A DNA stretch of 64,000 nt, taken from positions 1 to 64,000 of the forward strand of contig CAZBED010000001.1 in assembly GCA_964490845.1 (NCBI GenBank), in the 5' to 3' direction. The first letter of the stretch is position 1. Each line of letters begins with the position of its first letter. This DNA comes from JADJSS01 sp964490845 (GTDB lineage: Bacteria; Bacteroidota; Bacteroidia; Chitinophagales; JADIYW01). This document shows positions 25,635 through 34,574 of this stretch, one piece after another. The notes under the pieces are model-generated. The model did not search any database. It had not been told where the DNA came from and was given only the letters and a program-made list of their open reading frames with translations. Both the position numbers and the translations under genes were made by a program.

Positions 25635-25642
25635 CAAAGATA
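25635..25642 (-). promoter_or_regulatory. -7 promoter box of tRNA-Arg
   Basis: TATCTTTG on the minus strand, an exact TAnnTTTG match, 15 bases before the tRNA 5' end. Upstream is T-rich but has no exact TTG at the ideal distance. Confidence 0.5.
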
Positions 25643-25740
25643 ACACTAAATTTGAAGATTTAAAAAGGATGGAATTTGAAAATGATGTTATGTTAATGTA
25701 TGTACATTAAATTGTCAAGATAGCTGGAATACTTACCTAA

Positions 25741-26394
25741 CTAATTAATTATCAATCCATCTTTCATCATTAATTTCTTATCAGCCTTGGCTGCCAGCAA
25801 ATCGTTATGAGTCACGATGACAAAGGTTTGATTAAACTCTTTCTTTAAATCGAAGAATAACTGATGAAGTTCCTCACTTCTCTCCGTATCCAGGTTTCCG
25901 GTAGGCTCATCCGCCAATATCACCAATGGCTGGTTCATGAGCGCCCTTGCTACAGAAACCCGTTGTTGCTCTCCGCCGGATAATTCATTCGGTTTATGCT
26001 GCATTCTATCCTTCATACCCAGAAAATCCAGTAAGGATTCTGCTCTTTTCTTAGCTTCAGTCTCATTTTTTTTAGCAATAAACGCCGGGATGCAGACATT
26101 TTCCAATGCTGAAAACTCCGGCAATAAATGATGAAACTGAAAAACAAAGCCTAAATGCCTGTTCCTGAAATCCGACAATGCCGCATCTTTTAATGCTGCT
26201 ATATCCTGACCGTTAATCATTACAGTTCCTTTGTCTGCTTTGTCTAATGTGCCTATAATATGCAGAAGGGTGGACTTTCCTGCTCCGGAAGGCCCCACTA
26301 TACAAACCAACTCTCCTTTTTGAATTTCTAAGGAAACTCCTTTTAAAACGTGAAGCTGTTCATACGATTTATAGATATTTTGGCAGGAAATCAC
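25741..26394 (-). CDS. ABC transporter ATP-binding protein, LolD/MacB type
   Basis: 217 aa ATPase. Walker A GPSGAGKST at 34-42, Q loop VFQFHHLLPEFSALENV, signature LSGGEQQR at 138-145, Walker B VILADEPTGN at 158-167 and the switch His in IVTHND. The length and the GTLDKADKGTVMINGQDI and LLPEFSALENV segments fit the LolD family, which powers lipoprotein release from the inner membrane. No LolC/E permease is adjacent, and the Bacteroidota ATPase is commonly encoded apart from it, so LolD is likely but another MacB-type exporter is possible. Confidence 0.85.
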   Translation of the reverse strand: MISCQNIYKSYEQLHVLKGVSLEIQKGELVCIVGPSGAGKSTLLHIIGTLDKADKGTVMINGQDIAALKDAALSDFRNRHLGFVFQFHHLLPEFSALENVCIPAFIAKKNETEAKKRAESLLDFLGMKDRMQHKPNELSGGEQQRVSVARALMNQPLVILADEPTGNLDTERSEELHQLFFDLKKEFNQTFVIVTHNDLLAAKADKKLMMKDGLIIN

Positions 26395-26425
26395 TGGTTA
26401 TTATACTATCGTGTATGAGGTTTGA

Positions 26426-27460
26426 TTAAAGGCTGCAATTGGTACAGAACACCCATGCCCGCTGATTGATATCCGCCTTGATTTTGGGTAGTGATAACTG
26501 AACCTGTTCGCTATCCAGTTCTACACTCACCCGGTAAATCTGATTGTTATAATCCATAGAAATAACAGCCTGATATCCTTTACTTTCCGCCTGATCTTTC
26601 ATTTTTCTTGCATGAAGTTCATCAAAAAACGCACCGATGACCACATAAGATTTAGCTGTATTCAACATCACATTTTTTGCTGCGGGAGCTACCTGCTCTG
26701 CAGGCGCAGGTGCGGCAACAGTTTCAACAGGCAGTTGTTGCGGCAAAGATTCTTGTATTTCCTGTATTTCTGGCGCTTCCGGATGAATTATTTCTACCTC
26801 CTTCGTTTGCCCGGCCGGCTGAGTGTGCATCTCCTCCGTTACTGGAAGCAGAGAAGAATGGCTTTGATACTGATTACTTTTATGTATATTCCATCCTAAT
26901 GAAGACACCAAAAATGTAACGGCCATCACCGCTGTCAACCAGTAAGAAACGTACGATTTCTTGCGTGGATGAACGGCATCCCCCATTTTTTCGGGGTTCA
27001 TGATGCGCTGGCAGTTTTCCTGAATAGCCACTTCCGCATCTTTTAATCGCTGTATCGGCTGAATCTGTAAACTTTCCAGAGCAAAACTTTCCGGTAAATA
27101 GTTTCTGGTAAAGAAAGGCTGAAACTGTGTATTCTGATGTTCGTCTAAAAACAGTTTTCCTATATCTTTAAACAATAAGCTTTTATTTTGCTCCAGTGTC
27201 ATTGAACACTCCTTACTAAAAGCCATTACTTTTGCCTCCGCTTCATTATATGACAACGAATACAGGCTTGCCACCGCATTCGTGAGTAACCCGTCGTTCA
27301 CCACTAACATTCTATTGAAGGCTATATCTTTATTCGGCGGGTAAATTTTGTTTTCATACAAACGCAGTTCTGCCGGATGATAATTCCCGATAAACGCCCC
27401 GAATCCCGGTATAATAACGCAATTATGAGTTAATAATAATTCCTGTAGTAACTCTACCAT
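26426..27460 (-). CDS. HU-CCDC81 and SPOR domain membrane protein
   Basis: 344 aa. Residues 1-115 match the prokaryotic HU/CCDC81-type domain (VIIPGFGAFIGNYHPAEL, NKDIAFNRMLVVNDGLLTNAVA). One membrane segment lies at about 171-191 (VSYWLTAVMAVTFLVSSLGW). A Pro/Glu/Ala-rich periplasmic linker (about 200-265) leads to a C-terminal SPOR domain (KSYVVIGAFFDELHARKMKDQAESKGYQA). SPOR domains bind denuded peptidoglycan at division sites, while HU-like domains usually bind DNA; the pairing across the inner membrane is typical of Bacteroidota and its function is not established. It lies between the LolD-like ATPase and the barrel/TPR pair, all on the same strand. Confidence 0.87.
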   Translation of the reverse strand: MVELLQELLLTHNCVIIPGFGAFIGNYHPAELRLYENKIYPPNKDIAFNRMLVVNDGLLTNAVASLYSLSYNEAEAKVMAFSKECSMTLEQNKSLLFKDIGKLFLDEHQNTQFQPFFTRNYLPESFALESLQIQPIQRLKDAEVAIQENCQRIMNPEKMGDAVHPRKKSYVSYWLTAVMAVTFLVSSLGWNIHKSNQYQSHSSLLPVTEEMHTQPAGQTKEVEIIHPEAPEIQEIQESLPQQLPVETVAAPAPAEQVAPAAKNVMLNTAKSYVVIGAFFDELHARKMKDQAESKGYQAVISMDYNNQIYRVSVELDSEQVQLSLPKIKADINQRAWVFCTNCSL

Positions 27461-27526
27461 ACTGGCAAAGCTACTATTTTTTTCTGTTTTTTACAGGATA
27501 AAATGCACTTTCCGTTCAGCCTTATG

Positions 27527-29236
27527 TTAGAATGCGAGCTTCACCCCGCCGATAACCTGAAACTGATATGTGGGATATTTATAAAATCTGGGCCATTTCT
27601 GAAAACCGAGGTTATTTACATCCACAAAAACACCTATGTTCTTTGTGATAAAATAATTGGCGGACAAATTCACATCAATCAACCCTTTCAGCGGATGAAT
27701 GGTCGTTGTGACAAAAGGAGGGAATTCATTATTGTTTATTTGAACACTCTTTACCTTGCTTTGTCCGGAAATATCCATGTTTACATATAGTTTATCTTTC
27801 CAGTTATAGAAAGCAGAAAAACCATATTTAAACGTAGGAATATAGGATAATTCTGTGGCTACATTTTTGTTGTAGATAAAATAATCGAACCACACTTTAG
27901 CGCCGAACTGATTACCTTTGTTGTACGAAATACCTACATGCGGATTCCATGCACTCAGGCTGGCTACACTTTGCACATCCATTCCCATATCCTCTCCGCT
28001 TGCGAATTGGGTAGTATTGACAAACTGAGCATTCATCCTCGATCTTAAATGGCTGAAACGGAAATCGTAGCCAAACCCTTTGATGCTGCCACGCAGACCG
28101 ATAATTGTGCGTGTTTCATCAATCGAGTTATTGTAATTAGAAGTTACGATGAAAGGATTTTCCAGCGATAAATTATACATACTGTTTATCTTTACCTGTG
28201 TCTTCCATTCGTTATACATAACCAGGTAATCTTTGTATATCTGTAACTGGTTGATAATTTCCGGCAACACATAAAATCTTCTGTTGGTACTAAATATATT
28301 GGGCCCGGCGGTCAACTGCCATATCTTGAATTTAATTTTTGCATATGGTATAGCCTGAAAAGTAAAATGGTTCTGATTACTCAAAAAGACCGAATCATCT
28401 TTATAGGACACATTGGTGAGGTTGATTCTCCCGCCAATCGTATAATTTGATTTAATCGTATAGCCACCGTCTGCATTCACGTTAATGGTAAATTCCTTAG
28501 GAGCGTGAAAGATGTTTTTATTTTTAACGGTATTGAAATTCAGTTCTCCGCTGTAATAATACGCAGCATCTTCGATACCTCTCAGTTTAACGGCACCTCC
28601 GAATCGGTTGTAATTCGTTTTCAGAGAATCTTTCGTAAATACCACATCTGAATAGCCGTAAAAATTATGCTGATTCAACCGGTAGAAGAAATCACCGCCT
28701 ACAGCCGCTTTTTTCTTTATAAAATACTCTACGAATCCTCTTACTTTTAAATCGGTATAGTTTTGGAATTTAGGTTTATTGTGTATGGTCATCATGAAAT
28801 CGACATCCAGTCCGGCACGGTAGTTATTTTGAACGGGATTGGTCAGAATCAATTTCAATAACGGCGTTACGGGATATCCAAATCCAATTTTTGCATAAAA
28901 GAACTGATTTTTTTCCGGCTTTTTACCCGCTGATTTAATGGGCTTAATATCTTCCGGCTGATAGTCAATCTTGCCTTTTACATCAGAGTACTGATACGTT
29001 TGCGCATCCGGTTTTGTCTTCACGATATTAGGCAAGTTCGGGGCAAACGGTATCTTATTGGAAGATATCAATATCGGTTCATATGCTTTCACAATCGAAA
29101 CCTCATCCAGCTGAGGTAGCGTATCTACATTGCTTTGAGCCTTCACGGCGCCAAGCGCAAGCAGCGAGCAACAAAAAGTCGAAATTATATGCTTTGAATT
29201 TTTCATCTGTTTTCTTTTGGATATTCTATAAATCAT
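27527..29236 (-). CDS. outer-membrane beta-barrel protein
   Basis: 569 aa from the ATG at 29236, which overlaps the TPR gene stop as ATGA; an ATG ten codons later (29206) begins the apparent signal peptide MKNSKHIISTFCCSLLALGAVKAQ. After a periplasmic N-terminal part (about 35-120, VDTLPQLDEVSIVKAYEPIL) the chain has many alternating amphipathic strands with aromatic ends (for example YRAGLDVDFMM, FRFSHLRSRM, YQFQVIGGVKLAF) and ends in F, as outer-membrane barrels do. It is like TonB-dependent receptor barrels but has no plug or TonB box that I can identify. Translational coupling to the TPR protein implies that the two act together in the envelope. Confidence 0.8.
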   Translation of the reverse strand: MIYRISKRKQMKNSKHIISTFCCSLLALGAVKAQSNVDTLPQLDEVSIVKAYEPILISSNKIPFAPNLPNIVKTKPDAQTYQYSDVKGKIDYQPEDIKPIKSAGKKPEKNQFFYAKIGFGYPVTPLLKLILTNPVQNNYRAGLDVDFMMTIHNKPKFQNYTDLKVRGFVEYFIKKKAAVGGDFFYRLNQHNFYGYSDVVFTKDSLKTNYNRFGGAVKLRGIEDAAYYYSGELNFNTVKNKNIFHAPKEFTINVNADGGYTIKSNYTIGGRINLTNVSYKDDSVFLSNQNHFTFQAIPYAKIKFKIWQLTAGPNIFSTNRRFYVLPEIINQLQIYKDYLVMYNEWKTQVKINSMYNLSLENPFIVTSNYNNSIDETRTIIGLRGSIKGFGYDFRFSHLRSRMNAQFVNTTQFASGEDMGMDVQSVASLSAWNPHVGISYNKGNQFGAKVWFDYFIYNKNVATELSYIPTFKYGFSAFYNWKDKLYVNMDISGQSKVKSVQINNNEFPPFVTTTIHPLKGLIDVNLSANYFITKNIGVFVDVNNLGFQKWPRFYKYPTYQFQVIGGVKLAF

Positions 29237-32200
29237 TTACCGTTTTCAAACTGCATTTCAGTGCCGTTATCTTTTAACTTAAGGTTACTGCCTTCCATTT
29301 CTTTTTGCTGAATCGCATCCAGTTTCTGTTTAGCTTCCGCAGTCACATCATCTTCCTGTGAATAATTATCCAGCAAATTCTGCAAGGTCGCCTTTGCCTG
29401 TAATATTTTTTTATCTTCCAGATAGATATCGCTCAGCAGGATAAACGTCTTGCCCAGATAGTATTCATAAGAAGGAAATTTATCAAGGTAGTCGTTACAT
29501 TCCCTTTCCGCCTGTTTATTGTTTTTCCTCAAGTAATACATCTTAGCCAATGTATATTTTGATTCTGCTGCTTGTTCATTATTGGCATTTTTCGTAACAA
29601 ATTCCAACTCTTTCAGCGCCTTGTCATAATCCTTCAGGTTGTACAGACTCATCCCTTTATAGTACGCCATCTCCGCTTTATAAAACTCCGGAAGGCCTTG
29701 CAGAGCGGCTACTTTCGCAATATTATCCAGGCATTCCTGATATTTTTTCAGGAAGAATGATGTCCTCATCAGGCCAATCTGGCATTCCCGTTTATTTTCA
29801 TCCAGCGTTGCGATGGACTGCAACTTGACATACAGCTCATAGGAGCGCACATAGTTTCTTAAATCATAATAGTTAATATTGGCTGCGCGCGCAGTTGCCC
29901 GTTCGGAAAAACGATTTTGCGACTGATTGATAACATACTCATATCCTTTCAGCGCATTCGGGAAATCCTGTTTGGTAAACAAACATTCCGATCTGTAGAA
30001 ATTGGCCTGCAAGGCGAAAAATCCTCTCGGGAACTGGGTGATATAATCGGTAAAACCCTGTAAAGCCTTATCCATATTACCTTTGAAGAACTGGTTTTCA
30101 GCCGACAGGTACATAATGGAATCCTGTTCGGTGGCCGTCACTTTAGAACCCGGGTATTTGTTAGCGAAAGTTACGTACCCGGATGGGTCGCCTTTAGCAA
30201 TATAGATTTCCTTTATCGCCAGCATCGCTTCGTTGGATGCAGGCGTAGCCGGATAACTTTGTACCACTTTCTGATACCAGGAGAGCGATTCATCGTAATT
30301 ATCTCTGTTGAAATAAATCAAACCCAGTTTCAGATAGGCTTCCGGAATCAAATCGGATTTTGGATTTTTCTGCATCAGTGATTTATACGTTTCAATGGCA
30401 TCATTGTCATTATCCAATGCCAGATAGGTATTTCCCGTTTGGATAATAGCATCATCCGCAAAGGCAGAATTAGGGAAACGTACAACCAGCGTTTTCATAC
30501 CCGCAATCTTATCAGTGTATTTCCCTCCTAATCCGTCAATAATGGATTTCTGATACAGGGCATAATCTGCTCCCTGCGCATTAGCTCTGATGATCTCGTC
30601 GTAGTACTGCGCGGAAGACTTATATTGTTTGAGCATAAAGTAACCATCCGCCAGCCTTATCATTGCATCCGGATAAATCTGCTGCTTATTGGATACATTG
30701 TTATCATTTTTTAGTGCCGCCACCGCTTTTGAAAAATAGCTGTTGGAATTGGTGTAATCTTTCTTTTTAAAATAATTATACCCCTGCAAATAATTTCCTG
30801 TACCCTCATTAACCTTATCCGAATGTTCCTGTTTTACAGCAGACGCTATCGGAAGGAATTTATTGAGCCATCCGATGGATTTATCCGGTTCATTTTTTTG
30901 ATGGGCCATATCCGCTTTCCAGTAATAGCACAACGCTTCTATACTTTTGCTGTTGGGATATTTGAGCGACTTGTCAAAAAATACTTCTGCATTGTCAAAC
31001 TTATAATCATTATAATTTTCCACACCTCTGTAATACGCCATCTTTTGATAAGCATCCAGCAACTTTGTACTTTTAGTCGGCAAATTGTCAATGATGCTCA
31101 TTGCCTCTTCGTAATTGCGGGTCATGAGGAACAAATCCGCAAGCAATTCATTTGCCTCTAAGATGTATTTTGACTTAGGATAAGCCTGTATGAAATTCTT
31201 TAATGAAACCAGCGCGTCATTTGTATATTCCAGTTCATAGGACAACTTGGCGTACTGAAACCACGCTTCTTCCTGAATATTTTTATCAAAGCTCATTCTG
31301 GCGGCCTGCAGAAAAGCTGTCCTCGCATCCGCTTTATTGCCTGTTTTCTCATAGCATTGCCCTAACAAAAACATCGCATTCTGCCCCAATGCATTTTGCA
31401 AAGGCGACAACTGCACCAGATTGGCAATCGCCTTATCACATTTACCTTTCTGAGCCTGCACATACCCTAAAGCATAATAATCTTCGGGCGTTACCTTAAC
31501 GGCATTTTGTGTATATTTCTCTAAATAAAACAACGCTTTATCATAATCTTTGAGTTCGTAATAGGAACTCCCCAGCAAATGGTGGATTTCATTCTGATAG
31601 CTGATATTCTCTTTTAATTTCGGTTCCGCATAGTCCACCACCCCTTTATAATCCTTATTAATGAACTTTATGGACGCGATATAATACGGGACGATTTTTC
31701 CATATTTTTTTGACAGTTCCAGTTGCTGAAAACTTTTATAGGCCGCATTATAATCTTTCAGGTAATAGCTGGACAACCCTGAGTAATAAAGTCCCTCTTC
31801 ATTATACGGATGTTTCTTATCATTGGCAATCAGGTTGAAATACATGCGTGCCTGACTGAATTTTTTAAGCGCGAAATAAGCAAAGGCTCTTTTGTATTGA
31901 AATTCCGTAACATCTCTGCCTGTCAACGCCTTCTCATCCACTTTATCAAAGAATGCGATAGCATCCGTATAATTGGCTTTTGCATAGGCTAAATCACCGA
32001 GATGAAAATAGGCATTATTGGTTTTGGGATGTCCCTTGAAATTATCCGCGAAATACTGCAAATCCTTTTCTGCTTCCGGTGATGCGGTTTCTTTTTCACA
32101 CAATGCTTTCAAATAAATGGCATCCGCATAAATAAGACCGGATTTATCTAATGTCTTATTCTCATACTTTTGGATAAAATCATGGAGCAATGGCTGGGCA

Positions 32201-32340
32201 ACTGCGTATTTCCCCAGATTAATAAGCTCCTCCGCTTCTTTATAAGATTTTAGAATGTCCGTCTGTTTATATGTAGCCTGTGCATAACACTTGAATACCA
32301 ATAAAAAAGAAATCAAAGAAACCGAAACTATTTTCCGCAT
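29233..32340 (-). CDS. large secreted tetratricopeptide-repeat protein
   Basis: 1035 aa with signal peptide MRKIVSVSLISFLLVFKCYAQA. The rest is a near-continuous series of TPR and TPR-like (Sel1/YbgF-type) helical repeats, seen as many A-x-x-x-Y/F-x-x-x-L units such as YFALKKFSQARMYFNLIA, AYLKLGLIYFNRDNYDESLSWYQKVV and MAYYKGMSLYNLKDYDKALKELEFV. It is probably periplasmic or outer-membrane associated and acts as a protein scaffold. It is the first gene of a unit whose second gene, the barrel, starts within its stop codon (ATGA, 29233-29236), and the HU/SPOR and LolD-like genes follow. An exact function is not known to me. Confidence 0.85.
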   Translation of the reverse strand: MRKIVSVSLISFLLVFKCYAQATYKQTDILKSYKEAEELINLGKYAVAQPLLHDFIQKYENKTLDKSGLIYADAIYLKALCEKETASPEAEKDLQYFADNFKGHPKTNNAYFHLGDLAYAKANYTDAIAFFDKVDEKALTGRDVTEFQYKRAFAYFALKKFSQARMYFNLIANDKKHPYNEEGLYYSGLSSYYLKDYNAAYKSFQQLELSKKYGKIVPYYIASIKFINKDYKGVVDYAEPKLKENISYQNEIHHLLGSSYYELKDYDKALFYLEKYTQNAVKVTPEDYYALGYVQAQKGKCDKAIANLVQLSPLQNALGQNAMFLLGQCYEKTGNKADARTAFLQAARMSFDKNIQEEAWFQYAKLSYELEYTNDALVSLKNFIQAYPKSKYILEANELLADLFLMTRNYEEAMSIIDNLPTKSTKLLDAYQKMAYYRGVENYNDYKFDNAEVFFDKSLKYPNSKSIEALCYYWKADMAHQKNEPDKSIGWLNKFLPIASAVKQEHSDKVNEGTGNYLQGYNYFKKKDYTNSNSYFSKAVAALKNDNNVSNKQQIYPDAMIRLADGYFMLKQYKSSAQYYDEIIRANAQGADYALYQKSIIDGLGGKYTDKIAGMKTLVVRFPNSAFADDAIIQTGNTYLALDNDNDAIETYKSLMQKNPKSDLIPEAYLKLGLIYFNRDNYDESLSWYQKVVQSYPATPASNEAMLAIKEIYIAKGDPSGYVTFANKYPGSKVTATEQDSIMYLSAENQFFKGNMDKALQGFTDYITQFPRGFFALQANFYRSECLFTKQDFPNALKGYEYVINQSQNRFSERATARAANINYYDLRNYVRSYELYVKLQSIATLDENKRECQIGLMRTSFFLKKYQECLDNIAKVAALQGLPEFYKAEMAYYKGMSLYNLKDYDKALKELEFVTKNANNEQAAESKYTLAKMYYLRKNNKQAERECNDYLDKFPSYEYYLGKTFILLSDIYLEDKKILQAKATLQNLLDNYSQEDDVTAEAKQKLDAIQQKEMEGSNLKLKDNGTEMQFENGK

Positions 32341-32374
32341 AAGTACTGTTTAATTATGAATGATAACGAATAAA

Positions 32375-32410
32375 ATCAAAAATTATTCCAATCTAAAGTT
32401 GGAATAATTT
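32375..32410 (-). terminator. intrinsic terminator downstream of DUF2721
   Basis: Perfect 12-bp stem AAATTATTCCAA / TTGGAATAATTT with a seven-base loop at 32380-32410, followed on the minus strand by a T run. It lies between the stop of the DUF2721 gene and the start of the TPR gene. The hairpin is AT-rich, so its strength is uncertain, and it could work in both directions. Confidence 0.65.
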
Positions 32411-32494
32411 TAAGTGCAAAAAAACGCAAGGTTATACACTTTTGTTGAATAATAAAATACAGAGAGCCCAAACAAAACCAACTAACAGAAACCG

Positions 32495-32986
32495 TTACTT
32501 TTCCTCATTATGCTGTTCAAACAAACCTTTAGTTGCTTTGGTTATTTTTTTGAAATTGTGCGAGATAAGTAATCCTTCATCCAAATCTTCTTTTTTCAGT
32601 TCCTGAATGGAATCCAATTCAATATTTAAAGAATGTACTGAAATCCAGATTTCACGGGCTGCCAGCAGCATGGAATATACCAGAAACAACAAACTCAGGC
32701 CGAACAAAACAAATCCAACCTTTTGTTCTTCAATGTAAATAAAGATAATAGTGATAACACTCAGGATTAACGACGTGATCCCGGCAAACTGCATATTTCT
32801 GATGAGCAACACCCGAGTTCTCAGATTGGAAATCTGTTTTAAGATACTCTGATCTTTCGTCTCATCAAACCGGGTCTTCAGGCTTCGGATAAGATTGGAT
32901 ATGGCGACAAAACGGGTAGTATAAGCTACATACAACAAAGAAACCGTTGAAAACAAGATAGCCGGTGTTGTTAGTGTAATTTCCAT
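32495..32986 (-). CDS. DUF2721 family membrane protein
   Basis: 163 aa. An N-terminal membrane segment (PAILFSTVSLLYVAYTTRFVA) is followed by a cytoplasmic helical hairpin with NLIRSLKTRFDETKD and a basic RVLLIRNMQ, then two membrane segments (GITSLILSVITIIFIYI and VGFVLFGLSLLFLVYSMLLAA) and a charged tail EIWISVHSLNIELDSIQ. This order and the R-x-R-x-x-L-I-R motif fit DUF2721, of unknown function. It is a single gene with a terminator downstream. Confidence 0.85.
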   Translation of the reverse strand: MEITLTTPAILFSTVSLLYVAYTTRFVAISNLIRSLKTRFDETKDQSILKQISNLRTRVLLIRNMQFAGITSLILSVITIIFIYIEEQKVGFVLFGLSLLFLVYSMLLAAREIWISVHSLNIELDSIQELKKEDLDEGLLISHNFKKITKATKGLFEQHNEEK

Positions 32987-33044
32987 AAACAGATAACACT
33001 TGCAATTAAAAAATAGTTCTTAGCACTAAATTCAGTCCTCCCTA

Positions 33045-33536
33045 TCAGGATGGCTGTATCAGGCTTCCCTCACTGACGATGATTCCATCTTCATCACTAT
33101 AGACATATTGCCCCGGCTCGAAGCCGACATTAGCGAAATTGACCGGTTCATTGACAATACCGGGATATCTTTTATGGGATTTGGTGGGATTGGTATTCAA
33201 TGCCTTGACGCCGATTTCCATTTCATTGACCACCGCTGAATCACGGATACAGCCGTAAATGATAACACCCTCCCATTCATTTTTTATAGCGGCAGTAGCA
33301 ATCAAATCACCTAATAGGGCACACCTCAGCGAGCCTCCGCCATCCACCACCAGCACTTTTCCTTTACCGTTTTCATTGCGCAGCATTTCACCTACGGGTG
33401 TGTTGTCTTCGTGGCATTTTACGGTAACGATTTCACCAAAAAACTTTTTCTTTAACCCAAAGGAGTGAAACAAAGGCATAGCCACCTGTACCCTCCCTTC
33501 ATGGGCATCATATAAATCAGCAGTTGAAAAACTCAT
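33045..33536 (-). CDS. RraA family protein (aldolase-like / RNase E regulator-like)
   Basis: 163 aa, the length of RraA. Motifs: STADLYDAH at the N-terminus, GEIVTVKCHEDN, the central GKVLVVDGGGSLRCALLGD with the conserved Arg and Asp, and YGCIRDSAVVNEMEIGVKAL. E. coli RraA inhibits RNase E, while other members are divalent-metal aldolases on 4-hydroxy-4-methyl-2-oxoglutarate or oxaloacetate. The R-x-x-x-x-x-x-D metal/substrate pair is retained, so an aldolase or decarboxylase activity is possible. No neighbour points to a pathway. Confidence 0.87.
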   Translation of the reverse strand: MSFSTADLYDAHEGRVQVAMPLFHSFGLKKKFFGEIVTVKCHEDNTPVGEMLRNENGKGKVLVVDGGGSLRCALLGDLIATAAIKNEWEGVIIYGCIRDSAVVNEMEIGVKALNTNPTKSHKRYPGIVNEPVNFANVGFEPGQYVYSDEDGIIVSEGSLIQPS

Positions 33537-33601
33537 ATACTTATAATTTAAGCATGAAATTACAATTTTAACGCAAAAAATCCTATTTCAAAAGTAAATA
33601 C

Positions 33602-33609
33602 TAAATTTG
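33602..33609 (+). promoter_or_regulatory. -7 promoter box of the CtlX-like gene
   Basis: TAAATTTG, exact match, ends four bases before the ATG at 33614. No -33 TTG at the usual distance. Confidence 0.5.
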
Positions 33610-33613
33610 TCCC

Positions 33614-34540
33614 ATGAGTAAACAATGTGCTTCCCACCTGATGATGGTTCGACCGGCAAGTTTTCAGTTTAATGCGGAAACGGCTGTATCCAACGCATTC
33701 CAGAAAAAACCAGAAGTGCTCTCCCCGGCTCAGATTAACCGAAAAGCCCTGGAAGAGTTTGATAACTACGTGGCCCGGCTAAGAGCGAACCAAATCAAAG
33801 TACTGGTTATTGAAGACACCCCCGAACCTCCCAAACCGGATGCCATTTTTCCCAACAACTGGATTAGTATGCACCGCAGCGGGCTGATTTGCCTGTATCC
33901 GATGTGCACACCCAACAGACGCAGAGAAATACGCAAAGATATCCTGAAGACGCTGAAACAATATTTTATTGTGAAAGACATTAAAGACATAAGTGGTTAT
34001 TCAAAAGACAACTTATTTCTGGAAGGCACAGGCAGTATTATTTTTGACAAAATCAATAAAGTGGCGTATGCCTGCCTTTCACCACGGACAGATGCAGATT
34101 TGTTCAACGTGCATTGCCATACGCTGGGCTATGAACCGGTTTCCTTCAGCAGCTATGACAGGAACGGCACATTAGTCTACCATACCAATGTCATGCTGAC
34201 CATCGGTGATGGCTTTGCAGTGATATGCCTGAAAAGTATCAAAAACTTATCGGAGAGAAAATTCGTAAAAGATAAGCTCAAGAATACCGGGCATGAAGTA
34301 ATAGACATCAGTTTTGAGCAGATGAATGCCTTTGCCGGAAATATGCTCCAGGTGGAAAACACAGCGGGAAAACCTTTCTTAGTGCTGTCCGAAACAGCTT
34401 TCAACAGTTTAACCCATCAGCAAATTTCCAAAATTGAAAAATATACGAGCCTTTTACCTGTTGCCATACCGACTATTGAAACCATTGGAGGCGGCAGTGC
34501 AAGGTGTATGATTGCCGAAATCTTTCTGAATGAAAAGTAA
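33614..34540 (+). CDS. ctlX: amidinotransferase-fold hydrolase, CtlX-like
   Basis: 308 aa guanidine-modifying-enzyme fold. Visible are MMVRPASFQFN near the start, PDAIFPNNWISMH (the conserved substrate-binding Asp and Asn), LEGTGSIIFD, the catalytic His region VYHTNVMLTIGD, and the C-terminal nucleophile Cys at about residue 298 in GGGSARCMIAEIFL. These fit the CtlX branch (citrulline utilisation hydrolase), which is related to arginine deiminase and dimethylargininase. The specific substrate remains unproven here; an agmatine or arginine deiminase-like activity is an alternative. Confidence 0.87.
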   Translation: MSKQCASHLMMVRPASFQFNAETAVSNAFQKKPEVLSPAQINRKALEEFDNYVARLRANQIKVLVIEDTPEPPKPDAIFPNNWISMHRSGLICLYPMCTPNRRREIRKDILKTLKQYFIVKDIKDISGYSKDNLFLEGTGSIIFDKINKVAYACLSPRTDADLFNVHCHTLGYEPVSFSSYDRNGTLVYHTNVMLTIGDGFAVICLKSIKNLSERKFVKDKLKNTGHEVIDISFEQMNAFAGNMLQVENTAGKPFLVLSETAFNSLTHQQISKIEKYTSLLPVAIPTIETIGGGSARCMIAEIFLNEK

Positions 34541-34574
34541 TGTATCAAAATTATAATTAAATAACCCCGCCTGC

